A stretch of 64,000 nucleotides of DNA from Silene conica (taxonomy: Eukaryota > Streptophyta > Magnoliopsida > Caryophyllales > Caryophyllaceae): NCBI GenBank assembly GCA_029255685.2, contig CM055314.2, positions 8,202,399 through 8,266,398 of the forward strand, read 5' to 3'. The position numbers and the translations under genes are program-made. The notes under the pieces are model-generated. The model ran no database searches and had not been told where the DNA came from. It saw nothing but the letters and a program-made list of their open reading frames with translations. This document shows positions 44,421 to 57,736 of the stretch, piece by piece (within the stretch, counting starts at the first letter, position 1; each line of letters opens with the position of its first letter).

Positions 44421-45039
44421 TGTCAAGAATAAAACAAAATAAATTATTTTAAGCTAATATCAAATTTTAGCTTAATTATATTTGTCCCGTTTAATGGAGT
44501 TCGGATCAACCCATATTACAAATTGGGTTATTTGAGCCCAATAGCAAACCAAGTGGTCAATTGGGCCCAAAAGAGAATTCAAGCCTATAAACAAGGCCCA
44601 AACTCAAGTCCATTTGCCAAGGGAGAAATTCTTATAAATAAGACATTTCTCCACCATTTCAAGGAGAGAAAAAATCACTTTTACAAGAGAAGAAATCATT
44701 TGTCAAAGTGAGGAGAAAAGAGACATCAAAAAGCTCTCAAATTCTCTCTACAAATCACACTTGCAAGTAGACAACAAGCACTACAAAATCGTGTCGTCTG
44801 CTCAAGTAAACTCAAAGAAAATTCAAAGCATCGAAGAGAGATTCAAGTCAGCGCGACCCTCTCAAGAAGCTAAAGTCAAGCAAGCGAGCCTCGAAGATCG
44901 TAGACTCGTAGTTTTAATATTATTGTAGAATCAGTGGAATAATAGAGGTTGTACACATAACTTTCTGATATTATATAAACTCATTTGTCTATCTATTTTG
45001 TGTTACAATTTTTATTGCGATACAAAATTAGTTGCTACA
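44421..45039 (+). repeat. Probable 5' LTR of the Ogre-like element
   Basis: It starts TGTCAAGAATAAAAC and ends GTTGCTACA, six bases before the primer site. A TATA box (TTATAAATA) lies at 44632-44640, with an AG-rich leader after it. The partner LTR is outside the window, so the left boundary is a guess. Confidence 0.5.
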
Positions 45040-45045
45040 AATTTT

Positions 45046-45065
45046 TGGTGAACCCGACGTGAAAA
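45046..45065 (+). other. Primer binding site of the Ogre-like element
   Basis: TGGTGAACCCGACGTGAAAA begins with TGG shortly after the LTR CA end, as a tRNA-primed site should. The tRNA is not assigned. Confidence 0.55.
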
Positions 45066-45111
45066 CCTCTACCTCTCATCTCTACAACAAGTTCAACTTC
45101 AAGAAGCAAGG

Positions 45112-45591
45112 ATGTCTTCCAATTCATCAAGCACACCTTCAAGAACTTATGCATCAATCCTCAAAGGGTCTCCTAATGTTGCTCCTTCATCAAGCATTCC
45201 CTCAATTGGTGTTACCACAAGAAGAATGTCAAAGAAGGCTGTTATCAATGCTGCTGCTGAAAGCCTACGCACTGCTCATGTTCCTAAGAGGCCTCGCAAG
45301 TATTCAGTTGAATCCATTGCTGCTGCTGCTACTGCAATAATCAACAAGGCTTCATCTCCACAAAGGGAGGTCAAGAAGTCCAAGGCTAGTGGTTCATCCC
45401 CTCGCAAGGTGAAGAAGACAATGCCAAAGAAGGAGGAAGTTCCAACCCCTATTTTTGAATCAGTCATGGTCGTTGGTGGCTCTAGCATTGAAGAACAGAT
45501 AGAGAATATGAACAAGCTCCTTGAGAGAATGATGCAAGAAAATGAAGAAAATAATAAGAAGATTGAAGAACTTCAGAAGGAAATGGAGGAC
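45112..45591 (+). pseudogene. gag: Ogre-like gag, N-terminal part
   Basis: From ATG 45112 there are 160 complete codons before the solo LTR. The sequence is Ser/Lys/Ala-rich, with a SSPRKVKKTMPKKE basic segment and then a coiled coil (SIEEQIENMNKLLERMMQ, ENNKKIEELQKEME). The insertion falls exactly between codons, and the gag frame resumes after the right target duplication at 48659. The open frame that continues into the LTR to 45690 is an artefact of the insertion. Confidence 0.85.
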
Positions 45592-46559
45592 TGTAACACC
45601 CCCATTTATTTAAGAGCCTTTAGCAAGACATTCTCAAATAAATGGAGCTGTTACCATCTCGGAAAGTCCGAGGTAGTGAATAACAAGTAAAACAACCACA
45701 GTACTTTATATAAAACTGATAAAATTTAAGCTTTGATTATTACAGATATTATATTGTGGAAAAACAAAATACAACTGATGACTCCTCTAGAAGTGATATA
45801 GTACTAAGTCGGTCCAATGTATGCATCTCACATTCCTGCCCCAGCTCCTAGCTCATCTGTCACTGACCTGTAGAATCTACTCCCCATTCCGGATCATCGT
45901 AGGTGTACACGAATACACTGTCAACCTCGCGGTTGAGTAGGGTAACACAATAATTATAATGCAACAGTTAAATGATATGCAAATGACATGACATGCTCGA
46001 GCTCAATCTCAATCTCAAACTCATACCCTTGCACCAAGCCATACCGAACCTCCCGGCAGACTATAATCGGTCGTCACCGAACACCAGCTCAAAAGCTGAT
46101 AAGACACCAGGCCTGGTCTGCAGAACCACCCTGGGCTTTACATCAGAACAATATCTGATCCATATCTTTCTCAATAACCAATGCATATGCTATGCTCATG
46201 AATGCAACGATATAACTTCTCAATCATGTTATCAAATAATGAAATGCTCATGCCATTACCAATAATCCACAATCAATCCAACTAATATTATTTTCATATC
46301 AATCATACTCAGCATCCATAACACACAATACCACATCCATTCATTACACACCATAGAGTGTAAGGTCAGTGTATCCTACCTGGATAGCAATATAGTCCAA
46401 TAGCAAGCCAGCAAGCAAACAGAATATTGTCACTTCAAAATCGTCACCTAACAATATAAATTATCTGATTACTAACTATCACAATGTTCATAACTATTAT
46501 TAATTCATATGGCTACTCGTATACATTAGTTATATGAATTCATACAAAAGCACGTAAAC

Positions 46560-46664
<105 letters not shown>

Positions 46665-46987
46665 CTAAATCCAACTCCAACAATATAAAATATTTTATAA
46701 CTAATTATTCTTTAATATAAAATTACATGTTCAAATAGTACGAAAGATAGAGAGTAAAACCGTCTCAACACTAATTATTAACAACAATTAAATAACGAGC
46801 GATATAAAATGTATAACTAATAATTACATTAAATATATTTCTCAAACACGTATACCGATCTGTATAAATCGTAACTAATTAAATAGCTTATACATTCAAT
46901 TAAATAAATACGGTCATAAGATAGAATAACAAACTAGTTAAACTAATTACATTGCTAAGTAACAAAGTGTAAACTAATTAAACAACT

Positions 46988-47018
46988 AATAATAATAATA
47001 ATAATAATAATAATATTA
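46988..47018. repeat. (AAT)n microsatellite
   Basis: About nine AAT units lie inside the solo LTR. Confidence 0.9.
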
Positions 47019-48658
47019 AAAATATACAACCAGAATCAACCAACATGAAATTGTAATAATCTACGCAGCCATAGAATTACAATATAGGCAATAAGACAAC
47101 TCAACACCGACTAACCCATGAAAATAATACGAAAACTAGTCGTACAACCCAAACGTGACAGCCTCCCAAACCAGTCCCATAACTTCCCTATTACCGTCCG
47201 AACCACCACCAACCCACGGTGGTTGACACCCCTGCCCCTTGACGCATCCTTAGACATGAACCACGACACCTGACTTGCCCCAAACAGCCCTCGAATCTAG
47301 TGACAAAACACCTTGGTTGTGACCACGGTCTGCGATGACCGTCGCGTATAACCCTCGGTAAACACGCCCCTAACCCTCTTCTAACACCACTATCTCCACA
47401 ACCCATCACCCCACTCGACACCTTACCTTACCCATGACCCCCTGGTGGTAAGCACCAGGCTTCGACCTCACTCACGCCTTCGGAACCAGCCGTCCCAAAC
47501 CGCAGACACTACCCATACCCCCCCGTTTCTGCACTAATGAATAGGCTGTCAAAACAGCCTGCTCCGGCCACCGTGTACCACCTTAACACCCTCCAACGTC
47601 ATAAACTATTACACCACTACCATAACTGATGGCCCACGACACAAATTAGACCAACCCATACACGGATAAGTCACAATAACGAACAAAAGTAAAATACGCA
47701 GAAAAAAAAAAACAGAGTATAAACAACGTCATGACTGTCGACATTCACGGCTGCTTTAATGCCACCCACGGTGGTCCTATGGTGGTATAATGATGGCAAA
47801 CATGTTATTTATATCACAAGGATTACGTATAACTATAAAGCTCAGATATAACGATATGCAAGGGTAAATTAAATTACTTACGAACTTGATGCAGTGCAAA
47901 GGTAAGATCGTATTGTATGTTATTACTGCTGCGTTTTTCTCCTTCAACTGACGGTTTCCAGGTCGTTTGTTTTTCATCTAGGTAGGGTTGTGTAGGCAGA
48001 AGAGGTGGGTGGTGAAGGGTTCATACGAGATGTGGAGGCAGGATAGGAGGTGGAGTTGATTAGGGTTTATGTGAGGGTGAAGTCGATGTAGTGTAGTACT
48101 AAGTCGATAGAATTAAGGTGTGGTGATAGGGTTTACATAGATGGGTTATATCGATGGGTGGGTTAGAATTAGGGTTTGATAACACGGTTCTCAAAAACTT
48201 ATACTCAAATCCCGACTCATAACTTAAAATCAACACGACATACAAGTAGTTATACTAATTAAATTACGTACTCTAGTAGTAGTAAATATTAATTAAATAA
48301 ATTATAAAATTATCAACACTTACATAAGAATATATAAAAATTAGGATTTAAATATAATTACGACTTAAATAATAAATAATAAAACAAGTATAGATGAGGG
48401 ATAAATAAAAAAAAATAAGAAATATATTTAATTATAAATATATTATCAAAATCAAAGAAATACGAACGAAATGTCATTTTATGAAATAATCGTCAAATAT
48501 AAGATGATTATGAAATACGAAATAATCGTAAAAATACGATTTATAAAATAATAGCAGTTTACGTAAAATACTTTATAAACATTCTATTTGAAATACTCGT
48601 ATGAAACACGGTTTGACTGCCGTTGACCGAGGCTAAAAATACTGGGTATTACAAGGAC

Positions 48659-51078
48659 CTTCGTAACAAGGACATGTCAAGTCATCGTGACACTGAAGAA
48701 GAGGATGATGATGAGGATGAAGAATATGAGGATGACAAGAAAGATGGTGGGAAACCCCCCAAGAATGATCTAAGTGCCTACACCGAAAAGAAGCTGCAAG
48801 ACTTGATAGCCAACACGATCAAGAACCAGCTAGGTGAAAGTTCCTTCAACGGTCTTCGATATGTGAAGCCATATACAAAGAGGATCGATGTCTTACGCAT
48901 GCCTACCAGATATCAACCTCCCAAGTTCCAACAATTCGATGGAAAAGGCCACCCCAAGCAACACATTGCTCACTTTGTGGAGACGTGCAATAACGCCGGG
49001 ACAGATGGAGACTTGTTGGTGAAGCAATTTGTTCGTTCCCTCAAAGGCATCGCATTTGATTGGTACACAGATCTAGGTTCTGAGTCGATTGACAGCTGGG
49101 ACCAGATGGAGAATGAGTTCATGAACAGGTTCTATAGTACAAGGCGCATAGTCAGTATGAGTGAACTAACCAACACAACTCAATGGAAGATGAAGCTGTT
49201 GTGGAATACATCAATCGTTGGCGTGCACTAAGTCTGGAATGCAAGGATCGTTTAAGCGAGACTTCAGCAGTCGATATGTGCATCAATGGAATGAAGTGGG
49301 AGCTCTTATACATCTTGAATGGGATCAAGCCCAAAAGCTTTCAAGAGTTGGCTACTCGTACTCATGATATGGAGGTAACGATCAATGCTCGGAACAAGAC
49401 AAAATCATCTTCCTCTAAGCCCTCTGGCGAGAAGAAAGAGTTCAAGAAAACCGACAAGAGTTCTAAGGGTTCATCCAAGGAAACTATGACAGTTACCACC
49501 AGTAATGCGCCTGTCAAAATCTCTGCAAAACCAAAGTATGACAAAAAGAAGGAGACATATGCCAAGGACTTCAAGCATGATAAACCAACATTGAAGGATT
49601 TGCAGAACAAGAAATATCCGTTTCCTGATTCAGATCTTTCAGGCATGCTCGACGACTTGTTGGAAAAGAATGTCATTCAGTTGCCAGAATCAAAACGTCC
49701 TGACCAAGCAAATAGGACGACAGATCCCAACTACTGTCGTTACCATCGTTTAGTCAGTCATCCACTAGAGAAGTGCATAACCCTCAAAGAAAAGATTATG
49801 CAATTAGCAAAGGATGGGAAGATCATCTTGGATCTTGATGAGACAATGACAACAAATCACACCAGCGTGACGGTTGAAGGATTTGACATGCCAATCATGG
49901 AATGCTCGAATATGATGGTCCCTTATAAGCAAGAAAAAATATGTGTGATACAATTTGGAAGCCTGGAGCCTGCAATGTTCCGAGTTCAAAGGTTGATATC
50001 ACCGCCGCAAAATAAAACTCAAGGCGCGATTGCAACCATGGAGGCCAACATTGATGATGATAGCGAAGGTTGGACATTGGTGACACGAAAGAAGCCAAGG
50101 AAGCAAGTGAAACCACAAAATCAACAACCTACACCTCGCAAAAGAAAACAAACTAAGACGAGAGGCTCACGACGCTCTAAAGGCAAGAAGAAATCAAAGA
50201 AGGTGATCAAATCACATGTCCTTCCAATTGATTTGTTAGAGCAACAGCCTCTGGCTCCTATCATTCTTGAAGAGTTTTTCCCTGAAGGCTATCTCAACAA
50301 GGTTTCTGTCAATACTGTTGGGGTGACTGATGAAAGTGAAAGGGATAAAGAAAAAGATGGTAATCCAGACTCCGTGGCATTGGAAACCTCAAAGCAATCC
50401 CAAGACATTAAAGTGTTAGCCATTCTTAATGCTCTTCCTAAGCGAATGGGATGGAAGCAAATGTTTCACCTTCCCGAGGAGATGCGTCATCAAGTCGTCC
50501 ATGCTCTTCAAAACCCAGGATTGTATGAGGAAAAGTTGAAAGACGCAGGGGAGCCTGCAGAGCAAGAAAACAAATGCGTGTCTTGCAACACCGCCTTATC
50601 TTTTTCTGATGAAGACTTGTTGCTTGGATCAAAGCTTCACAATAGGCCGTTGTATGTATCTGGTTATATAAGAGGCAAGAGGGTGAACCGTATCTTGATC
50701 GATGGAGGCTCTGGTGTGAATCTCATGCCGAAGACAACCATGATTGAGTTAGGCATTACAATGGATGAATTGTCTAGTAGCCGAACAATAATTCATGGCT
50801 TCAACTTGAATGGCGAGCGTGCTGTTGGCATAATTCGTGTAAATCTTAGCATGGAGGATTTATCTTCTGACACTTTGTTTCATGTTATTGATGCGAAGAC
50901 CTCGTTCAAATTGTTGTTAGGTCGGCCTTGGAAGCATGAGAATGGTGTGGTCGCTTCAACTCTCCATCAATGTCTAAAATATTATCGTGGAAGTGAGCGA
51001 AAGATAAATGGTGATGTGAAACCCTTTAATAAGGTTGATTCATTCTTCGCGGATGCAAAGTTTTTTGAAGAAAATGTC
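48659..51078 (+). pseudogene. gag: Ogre-like gag core and protease, one frameshift
   Basis: The gag frame resumes at 48659 with an acidic run (EEEDDDEDEEYEDD). The capsid core follows (PPKFQQFDGKGHPKQHIAHF, LKGIAFDWYTDL, WDQMENEFMNRFYSTRR). Near 49183 a one-base deletion moves the rest to the next frame (VVEYINRWRALSLEC and onwards), which stays open to the SIRE insertion. A Cys/His cluster (CRYHRLVSHPLEKC) sits near 49735. A Lys/Arg-rich linker precedes the protease, whose active site is ILIDGGSGVNLMP near 50695, followed by LLLGRPWKHENGV. The DGGS form is common in the Tat clade. The frame is cut exactly at a codon boundary by the SIRE-like element. Confidence 0.87.
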
Positions 51079-52567
51079 TGAAGAGTCTATTGATATAATA
51101 TACTCAAGAAGGGGGGGGGGTTGAATTGAGTATGCCTTCTTTTTAAATCTTCTTCGATGTGTATGTAGTTGTATGATGATCGTTGAGTAGAGCAATAATA
51201 AAGTAGAGACACGATATTTTTGAAGTGGTTCAGTCTCACACTCTGAGACCTACGTCCACTATTCTCGATTAATAAAATTAGTACCAACTCTGGATTACAA
51301 TTTTATCAACCCTACTCGTGCGACTTTGATGTTAGTCACAACTCAATCTAGATACCGCTAAATATCTAGCTACGACAAATACCGTTAAATATTTGTCTTA
51401 CAACGAGTACCGCTAAATACTCAATCTATCTTACGTGAATAAGATAAAGTCTTCAATAGTTTCTTGGTGTCACAATCTTGAATGAAAAAGATCAATGCTT
51501 GAGCACTTGAATCTTGAATCGGATTTGACAATGAAAAGCTCGAATATGAAGAACAATGATCGGCGGTTTCTCTCTCTCGATTTGCGTGAATATTTGTGTT
51601 GTCTTTCGTGTGGTTTAATGTGTCATGGTAGTCTATTTATATAGAATATGTATCTAGGTAATTCAAACCCTAGATGATTTAGGAATATTACTTAAACTAG
51701 AATACTAGTCTTTTAGTAATACTACCTTAAATCTAATCTTAATATATTTAGGAAAGATTTAATAATATACTATATGTATTATATAAGGAAACAATTTCCT
51801 AATTCATATTTAGGAAAGATCTTTATATAATAAACAATTAGTATCCATATTAAATCAACTTCCTAAACCATGTCAAAGATAATAAAATATATTACCATAA
51901 TATAATCTTAGTTAGTTTAGGACATTAAATAAATACATAATATTTATTTAAATAAATCCTTATTCGATTTATAGAAACGTGACATGGTACACGTTTTCCA
52001 AAAATCGAAACAAACCAAAACTTAGATTATATTTTGACAATTAAAATCATATAAAAAATTTTTAGTTTATTTTAGTAATAAATAATTATCTCATAAGACA
52101 ATTATTTATTCCTTATTTAACTAAGAGATGTTTTATATAATTCTATTAAGATTAATAATTCCATATTTAAATAGAATACCATTTAAACACTAATTCACAC
52201 GACACAAATAAGGAAACCAATGTTTCAACTTAACCACATATATATTTCGATCATTTCTTCATAATGTAGAGGTATAGCTACGAGCTATAACTTGAATCAA
52301 ACTTGTACTAAAGTTATAGTTGATAATTATAACTTTACTTCTTTATGCGCGCTTGTGATCTTCTATCAATCTTCGATATAGTCAACTTCATTGACTAATA
52401 TGCTTGAATCTTTTATACTTGATTGATTAGATCTTGTTACTAAATTTCTGTACACTTAGCACACGATTATTCATACGAGTATATAATATATAAATAACTA
52501 GACTTGTCATTATCAAAACATAAACATATATACTATATATATATATATTTGAATATATGGTTCAACA
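51079..52567 (-). repeat. 3' LTR of the SIRE-like element (1,489 bp)
   Basis: It pairs with 60155-61641. Near the left end it carries a run of about ten G. It also holds two adjacent hairpins at 52273-52289 and 52310-52336. Confidence 0.95.
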
Positions 52568-54431
52568 AATTCCCCCTTTTTGATGATGGCAAGTCTTTCT
52601 TAGATTTCGTGTCTAAGTGTATGTTCCCCCTCAATATAATAAGGGTCAATCATAGCAAAGATTCACTTAGGGTTTCTATCTTCTATCTATCCCATATCCT
52701 TTAAGAACCCTAAGAGACAATGGATTACGACAAGGAGCAAGCTTAGGCAAATTCTAATCTAAGTCGCATTTTTCCCCCTCTTGACATCATCGAAAAGATG
52801 AAAACAAAGACATAAAACGACTAGAATAATACACTACGAAACACGAATAAGCATGCATCAAAGACGTAATATACAAACACACATAATATCATACAATTGC
52901 AAGTACGAGTGTGAGAAATATACACAACCAAACCGAATATACTATGCCACTGGGCCGAATATAGGTCAAATATGAGAAAATTGGGCCGGCTTGGATAATT
53001 TTTAGATGGGCCTTTTGGAAACAATTAGGAAAGGTTAAGATTGGGCCTCGAATTTAACAAAAGATACCGAGGGATTGGGCAACATAAGGACTAGTGGGCC
53101 TCGGATTTTGTTGGGCCAAAGATAGTTTCAGAGTTGGGCTAGGATAAGAGTAATAATTTGACGAAGTCCATTCCGGACTCAAACACAACATCCGAAAACG
53201 AGACAAATTGAAGAACAGAGTATCAACACAGTAATCTGAGCACGAACAACAACCTTCTCAACTCTCTTATCAATTAATTTTTTTTTTTTATTATTCATCC
53301 ACGCCCTTAGCTCGGGTTCACGACTTGAATTGCCACATCTACCGCTATCACCCATGCTTTCATTCTCCTTTTTAACTTCATATAAACTAAGAATCCCATC
53401 CATCTTAGCATCCAATCCCTCAAACGATGGAGAAACATCCGGTTTTTGTTCACCACTTATACTTTGCCAAAAGTTAAATCAATGTCATCAAGGTAAATAC
53501 CCATGAGTTTGATGATTTTGTCACACATACGTTTTCTTGGTATGACACCATAACTCGCTTTGTCAATAGCACCTTTCTTAAACAAAATCTCCGACACCCA
53601 CAATTGTCGAGCTCCCCTTTTCTTTAACCAACACATTAGAATCTTGAAACAAATCTTGAAACAAATCAACGAAGCTAAAATTACCTTCGTCCCTTCAACC
53701 GATTGTACAACAAATCAAGAAAGATAAATTCACCTTCATTCCTCCATCCAATTAAACAACATGACAACTTATCCCGACCGCCTCGTCTTTCCATAAGTGA
53801 TTTCCAGGGAACATTCTCGAAACAGAGGACGGGAACCTTTTCTCGGTTGAGACGAACTCCGGCGAATACTCAGGGACTATAGGGGAGTCTCGTTTAAGTT
53901 TGCGACGTTTCCCGGTGTCGGTCGTCGGAATGGACACGGAGATGGGTGTTAAGGACGGTGGAGGTGAGTGGCGCGTGATGGCAGCATGGTGGTTTGAAGG
54001 GTTTAAGTTTTGATCGGATTTTAATGGAGTTTGGTGATTTTATTTTGGAGGTTTTGTGAGGGTGAGGTAATTATTTGGGGATTTGAGTTTGTTGGTGAGA
54101 TGACACGTGGCAGGGGGTGTGGGGTAGCTTGGGACACGGTTTGAGTGAGGTGAGAGTGTTTTTCTTTTTCCCCTTTTTTTTTTTTGTTTAATAATATGTA
54201 AATATTAATATGTATAGGTAAATATTGTAGGGTAAATTATAATATGTGTCGTATTATTATTGTGAGATTCGGTTGTGCACACACACATATATGAATTACA
54301 TAACAAAATTGTGTTCACATATTTTATCATTGAATACACACATAGACATGCAGCGGAGTATACGGACACAGTCATATAATCTCGTCTTAACCGTAGTCGA
54401 TCATTGGGTTATTTTTGCTTTTAAGATTTGA
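52568..54431 (-). other. 3' internal region of the SIRE-like element, degraded extra ORF position
   Basis: Between the pol stop and the 3' LTR, short minus-strand frames (53937-53752, 53669-53457, 53415-53179) follow one another and are separated by stops. One ends with a hydrophobic stretch (ITVLILCSSICLVFG). Intact SIRE elements carry an envelope-like ORF here. I can only say that a decayed coding region is plausible, as no conserved block is recognisable. The part next to the LTR (52568-53150) is non-coding. Confidence 0.4.
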
Positions 54432-57400
54432 TTAGGTGCCACCGATTAAACCAATTTCCAATCGCAAAGTCTCAAAGCGTTCTCTAGCCAATGGTTTAGT
54501 AAAGATATCTGCCCACTGTTTTTCCGTACTACAAAATTCCAATTTTATATTTTTCTTTTCAACATGGTCTCTTAGAAAGTGGTGTCTAATTTCAATATGT
54601 TTGGTCCTCGAGTGCTGGGCTGGGTTTTTAGATATAATTATAGCACTCGTATTATCACATAATATAGGCACACATCCAACATCAACACCATAATCATGTA
54701 ACTGTTGCTTTAACCATAAAAGTTGAGAACATACCAGTGCGGCTGCAATATATTCTGCTTCAGCAGTTGAGAGAGCGACAGAATTTTGTTTCTTGGATCC
54801 CCAAGATATAATACAAGGACCCACAAAGGTAGCAAGTCCGGAGGTACTTTTTCTGTCTAAAGAACATCCTGCATAATCCGCATCTGAATATCCTACTAAG
54901 TTAAAGTTACAGTCCATGGGATACCATAGATATAATTTTGAGGTTCCGATTAGGTATCTTAAAATTCTCTTAACTGCAATCATGTGTGATTCTTTTGGTG
55001 CAGATTGGAATCTCGCACAAACACAGACACTAAACATTATATCTGGACGACTTGCTGTAAGATAAAGGAGTGAGCCAATCATACCTCTGTAAGTCGTTTC
55101 ATCTACAGACTTACCATCTTCGTCTTTGGTTAACTTCTTATCTGTAACCATTGGAGTAGACATTGCATGAGAGGTTTCCATTCCAAATTTCTTTAGTAAC
55201 TCTTTGACATATTTTTGTTGATGAACCTTGATTCCTTCTTCAGTTTGTTGTATTTGAAGTCCAAGGAAGAACTTTAGTTCTCCCATCATACTCATCTCGA
55301 ACTCAGAAGTCATCAACTCAGAGAAGTACTTGCACAACTTTTTATTAGTTGAGCCAAAAATAATATCGTCAACGTAGATCTGAACGACTAGTAGATCTGA
55401 GTTTTCGCTTTTAAGAAATAGGGTTTTATCCACAGATCCTCTCTTGAATCCACTCTCCAATAGGAACTTTGATAATCTGTCGTACCATGCTCTAGGTGCT
55501 TGTTTCAGGCCATAGAGAGCTTTGTCCAATTTGAATACATGATCCTTGAGTTTGCTGTCAGGAAATCCAGGAGGTTGTTCAACAAATACTTCCTCTTGGA
55601 GATAGCCATTAAGAAATGCAGTCTTAACGTCCATCTGAAAAAGCTTCATTCCCTTGTGTGCTGCAAATGCAATGAGTAGTCTTATTGCCTCAAGACGAGC
55701 AACAGGAGCAAAGGTTTCGTCATAATCGATCCCTTCCTGTTGGTTGTATCCTTGAACTACTAGTCTGGCCTTATTTCGCACAATGACTCCAGTGTCATCC
55801 AATTTGTTTCTAAATACCCATCTAGTTCCAATGACAGTTCTGTCCTTAGGTCGAGGAACAAGATGCCAAACTTTGTTTCTTTCAAATTGCTGGAGTTCTT
55901 CTTGCATGGCAACTATCCAGTCTGGTTCTGCGAGAGCTTCCTTGATATTTGAAGGTTCAATGGTGGAGAGAAAGGAGTAGAATGAGCAAAAATTATTTAA
56001 GCTCCTTCGAGTCTGAACTCCATCTGTTAGGCTTCCTATGACATTGTCCAAAGGATGAGAGCCTTTGTATCTCCAGTTCCTTGATTGATCATTTGCATTC
56101 CCCGAACTTGATTCGGGATCTTGACTTGTTCCCCCTGAATCCAAACCTGGGTTTATAGTAGGGTCAGGTATAACTCTGGCCTCTTCCCTTTGGTTTTGAT
56201 TCAAAGTTACAGCTTCATTAGCTGTAACTCTGGGTTCCGAGTCATTGGTTTGAGAGTTATCTACAGTATCATCAACTGTAGTTTCATCTCTCGCACCATT
56301 TTCTCCCAAGTTGAGTTCATCATGAATTCCTTGAGGTTCTCCTTCTTCAATTTCCATTTCAGGAGGATCTTCCCTTGATAACCTGAAATCAGGTTCGTCT
56401 AGGTTTTCCTCTATATCCTGTAATGGCTTATCGAAGGCATTATTCTCATCAAAGATAACATGAATACTTTCCTCTATGCATAAAGTACGTTTGTTAAAAA
56501 CTTTGTAGGCTTTACTATGATCTGAATATCCTATAAAGATTGCTTCATCACTTCTAGGGTCGAATTTGCTTAATCTGTTTTTACCATTGTTGTGAACAAA
56601 GCATTTACTACCAAAGCATCTTAAATGAGATATGTTTGGTTTACGACCTCGAAGAAGTTCATAAGGTGTCTTTTTAAGGATAGGTCTAATCATAGCACGG
56701 TTATGAATATAGCAAGCTGTACTTATAGCCTCAGCCCAAAAGTTTCTAGGTAGGCCACTACAAAGAAGCATTGTTCTAGCCATGTCTTCTAGGGTTCTGT
56801 TCATTCGTTCTACGACTCCATTTTGTTGTGGGGTTCTAGGGGCCGAGAAGTTATGTCCAACACCATTGGTTTTACAAAACTCAATAAAAGCATGATTGTC
56901 GAACTCAGTTCCATGATCAGTACGGATTGTTACTAGGTTTGATTTATATTTGTTTTGGACAAGTTTCATGAGACTAACAAATTCATCGAAAGTTTCGTCT
57001 TTAGAGTGAAGAAAGATTGGCCAAACAAATCTAGAGTAATCATCAACTAGAACGAAAACGTACCTGGAACCACCTCTGCTTCTTACCTTCATAGAGCCAC
57101 ATAGATCCATGTGTACTAGTTCAAGAGCTTGTTCTGTGCTTACCACTCTTTTTGGCTTAAAGGATGATCTGACGTGTTTACATCGTGCACATGTGTCACA
57201 CATCTTTTCTTGATCAAATTTGATCTTTGGAAGACCTTCGACCAAGTCCCATCTTTTCAGCTTACTTAGAATAGGTGAGCTAATATGACCAAATCTCTTA
57301 TGCCATAGACATGGATCATCTAACGTAACTTTCATGCATGATAGAGAATCAGTAGGTACAACATTTAAATCAATCATATAAACATTTTTTATCCTGTGAC

Positions 57401-57728
57401 CTTCAAGTATCACTTTACTGGTGCCTTCTAGGATTATACGACATATATCTGAATGGAAAACTACTTTGTTTCCTTTGTCACACAATTGAGATATACTAAT
57501 AAGATTGTGTTTGAGACCACTTACAAGGTATACATCATTTATAGCATGATAAGGTGAGATACCTATCTTACCAATTCCGATGATCTTTCCCTTTTTGTTA
57601 TCACCGAATGTGACTTTACCTCCGTCAAAAGGTTTTAGGGTTTGGAATAGGTTTACGTCGCCTGTCATATGTCTTGAGCATCCACTGTCGAGATACCATA
57701 GGTTATTTTCCTTGGCGACAAACTGCAC
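54432..57728 (-). CDS. pol: SIRE-like pol (protease, integrase, RT, RNase H)
   Basis: The open frame is 1,098 codons with no internal stop and no ATG at its start, so expression must come from gag-pol fusion. Domains in order: protease [15 protein letters not shown] (about residue 10); integrase zinc region ([10 protein letters not shown], then CDTCARCKH) and core ([26 protein letters not shown]); a low-complexity linker (residues about 450-590); RT ([37 protein letters not shown]); RNase H ([48 protein letters not shown]). It ends [16 protein letters not shown] just before the extra-ORF region. All catalytic residues I checked are present. The upstream gag frame ends in TAA and is offset by one base near 57735. 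Confidence 0.92.
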   Translation of the reverse strand: MQFVAKENNLWYLDSGCSRHMTGDVNLFQTLKPFDGGKVTFGDNKKGKIIGIGKIGISPYHAINDVYLVSGLKHNLISISQLCDKGNKVVFHSDICRIILEGTSKVILEGHRIKNVYMIDLNVVPTDSLSCMKVTLDDPCLWHKRFGHISSPILSKLKRWDLVEGLPKIKFDQEKMCDTCARCKHVRSSFKPKRVVSTEQALELVHMDLCGSMKVRSRGGSRYVFVLVDDYSRFVWPIFLHSKDETFDEFVSLMKLVQNKYKSNLVTIRTDHGTEFDNHAFIEFCKTNGVGHNFSAPRTPQQNGVVERMNRTLEDMARTMLLCSGLPRNFWAEAISTACYIHNRAMIRPILKKTPYELLRGRKPNISHLRCFGSKCFVHNNGKNRLSKFDPRSDEAIFIGYSDHSKAYKVFNKRTLCIEESIHVIFDENNAFDKPLQDIEENLDEPDFRLSREDPPEMEIEEGEPQGIHDELNLGENGARDETTVDDTVDNSQTNDSEPRVTANEAVTLNQNQREEARVIPDPTINPGLDSGGTSQDPESSSGNANDQSRNWRYKGSHPLDNVIGSLTDGVQTRRSLNNFCSFYSFLSTIEPSNIKEALAEPDWIVAMQEELQQFERNKVWHLVPRPKDRTVIGTRWVFRNKLDDTGVIVRNKARLVVQGYNQQEGIDYDETFAPVARLEAIRLLIAFAAHKGMKLFQMDVKTAFLNGYLQEEVFVEQPPGFPDSKLKDHVFKLDKALYGLKQAPRAWYDRLSKFLLESGFKRGSVDKTLFLKSENSDLLVVQIYVDDIIFGSTNKKLCKYFSELMTSEFEMSMMGELKFFLGLQIQQTEEGIKVHQQKYVKELLKKFGMETSHAMSTPMVTDKKLTKDEDGKSVDETTYRGMIGSLLYLTASRPDIMFSVCVCARFQSAPKESHMIAVKRILRYLIGTSKLYLWYPMDCNFNLVGYSDADYAGCSLDRKSTSGLATFVGPCIISWGSKKQNSVALSTAEAEYIAAALVCSQLLWLKQQLHDYGVDVGCVPILCDNTSAIIISKNPAQHSRTKHIEIRHHFLRDHVEKKNIKLEFCSTEKQWADIFTKPLARERFETLRLEIGLIGGT

Positions 57729-57736
57729 AAATAATT

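Noticed and set aside
47191-47421. 76-codon minus-strand ORF in a GC-rich stretch
   Set aside because: It lies within the solo LTR. The composition, not selection, explains the open frame.
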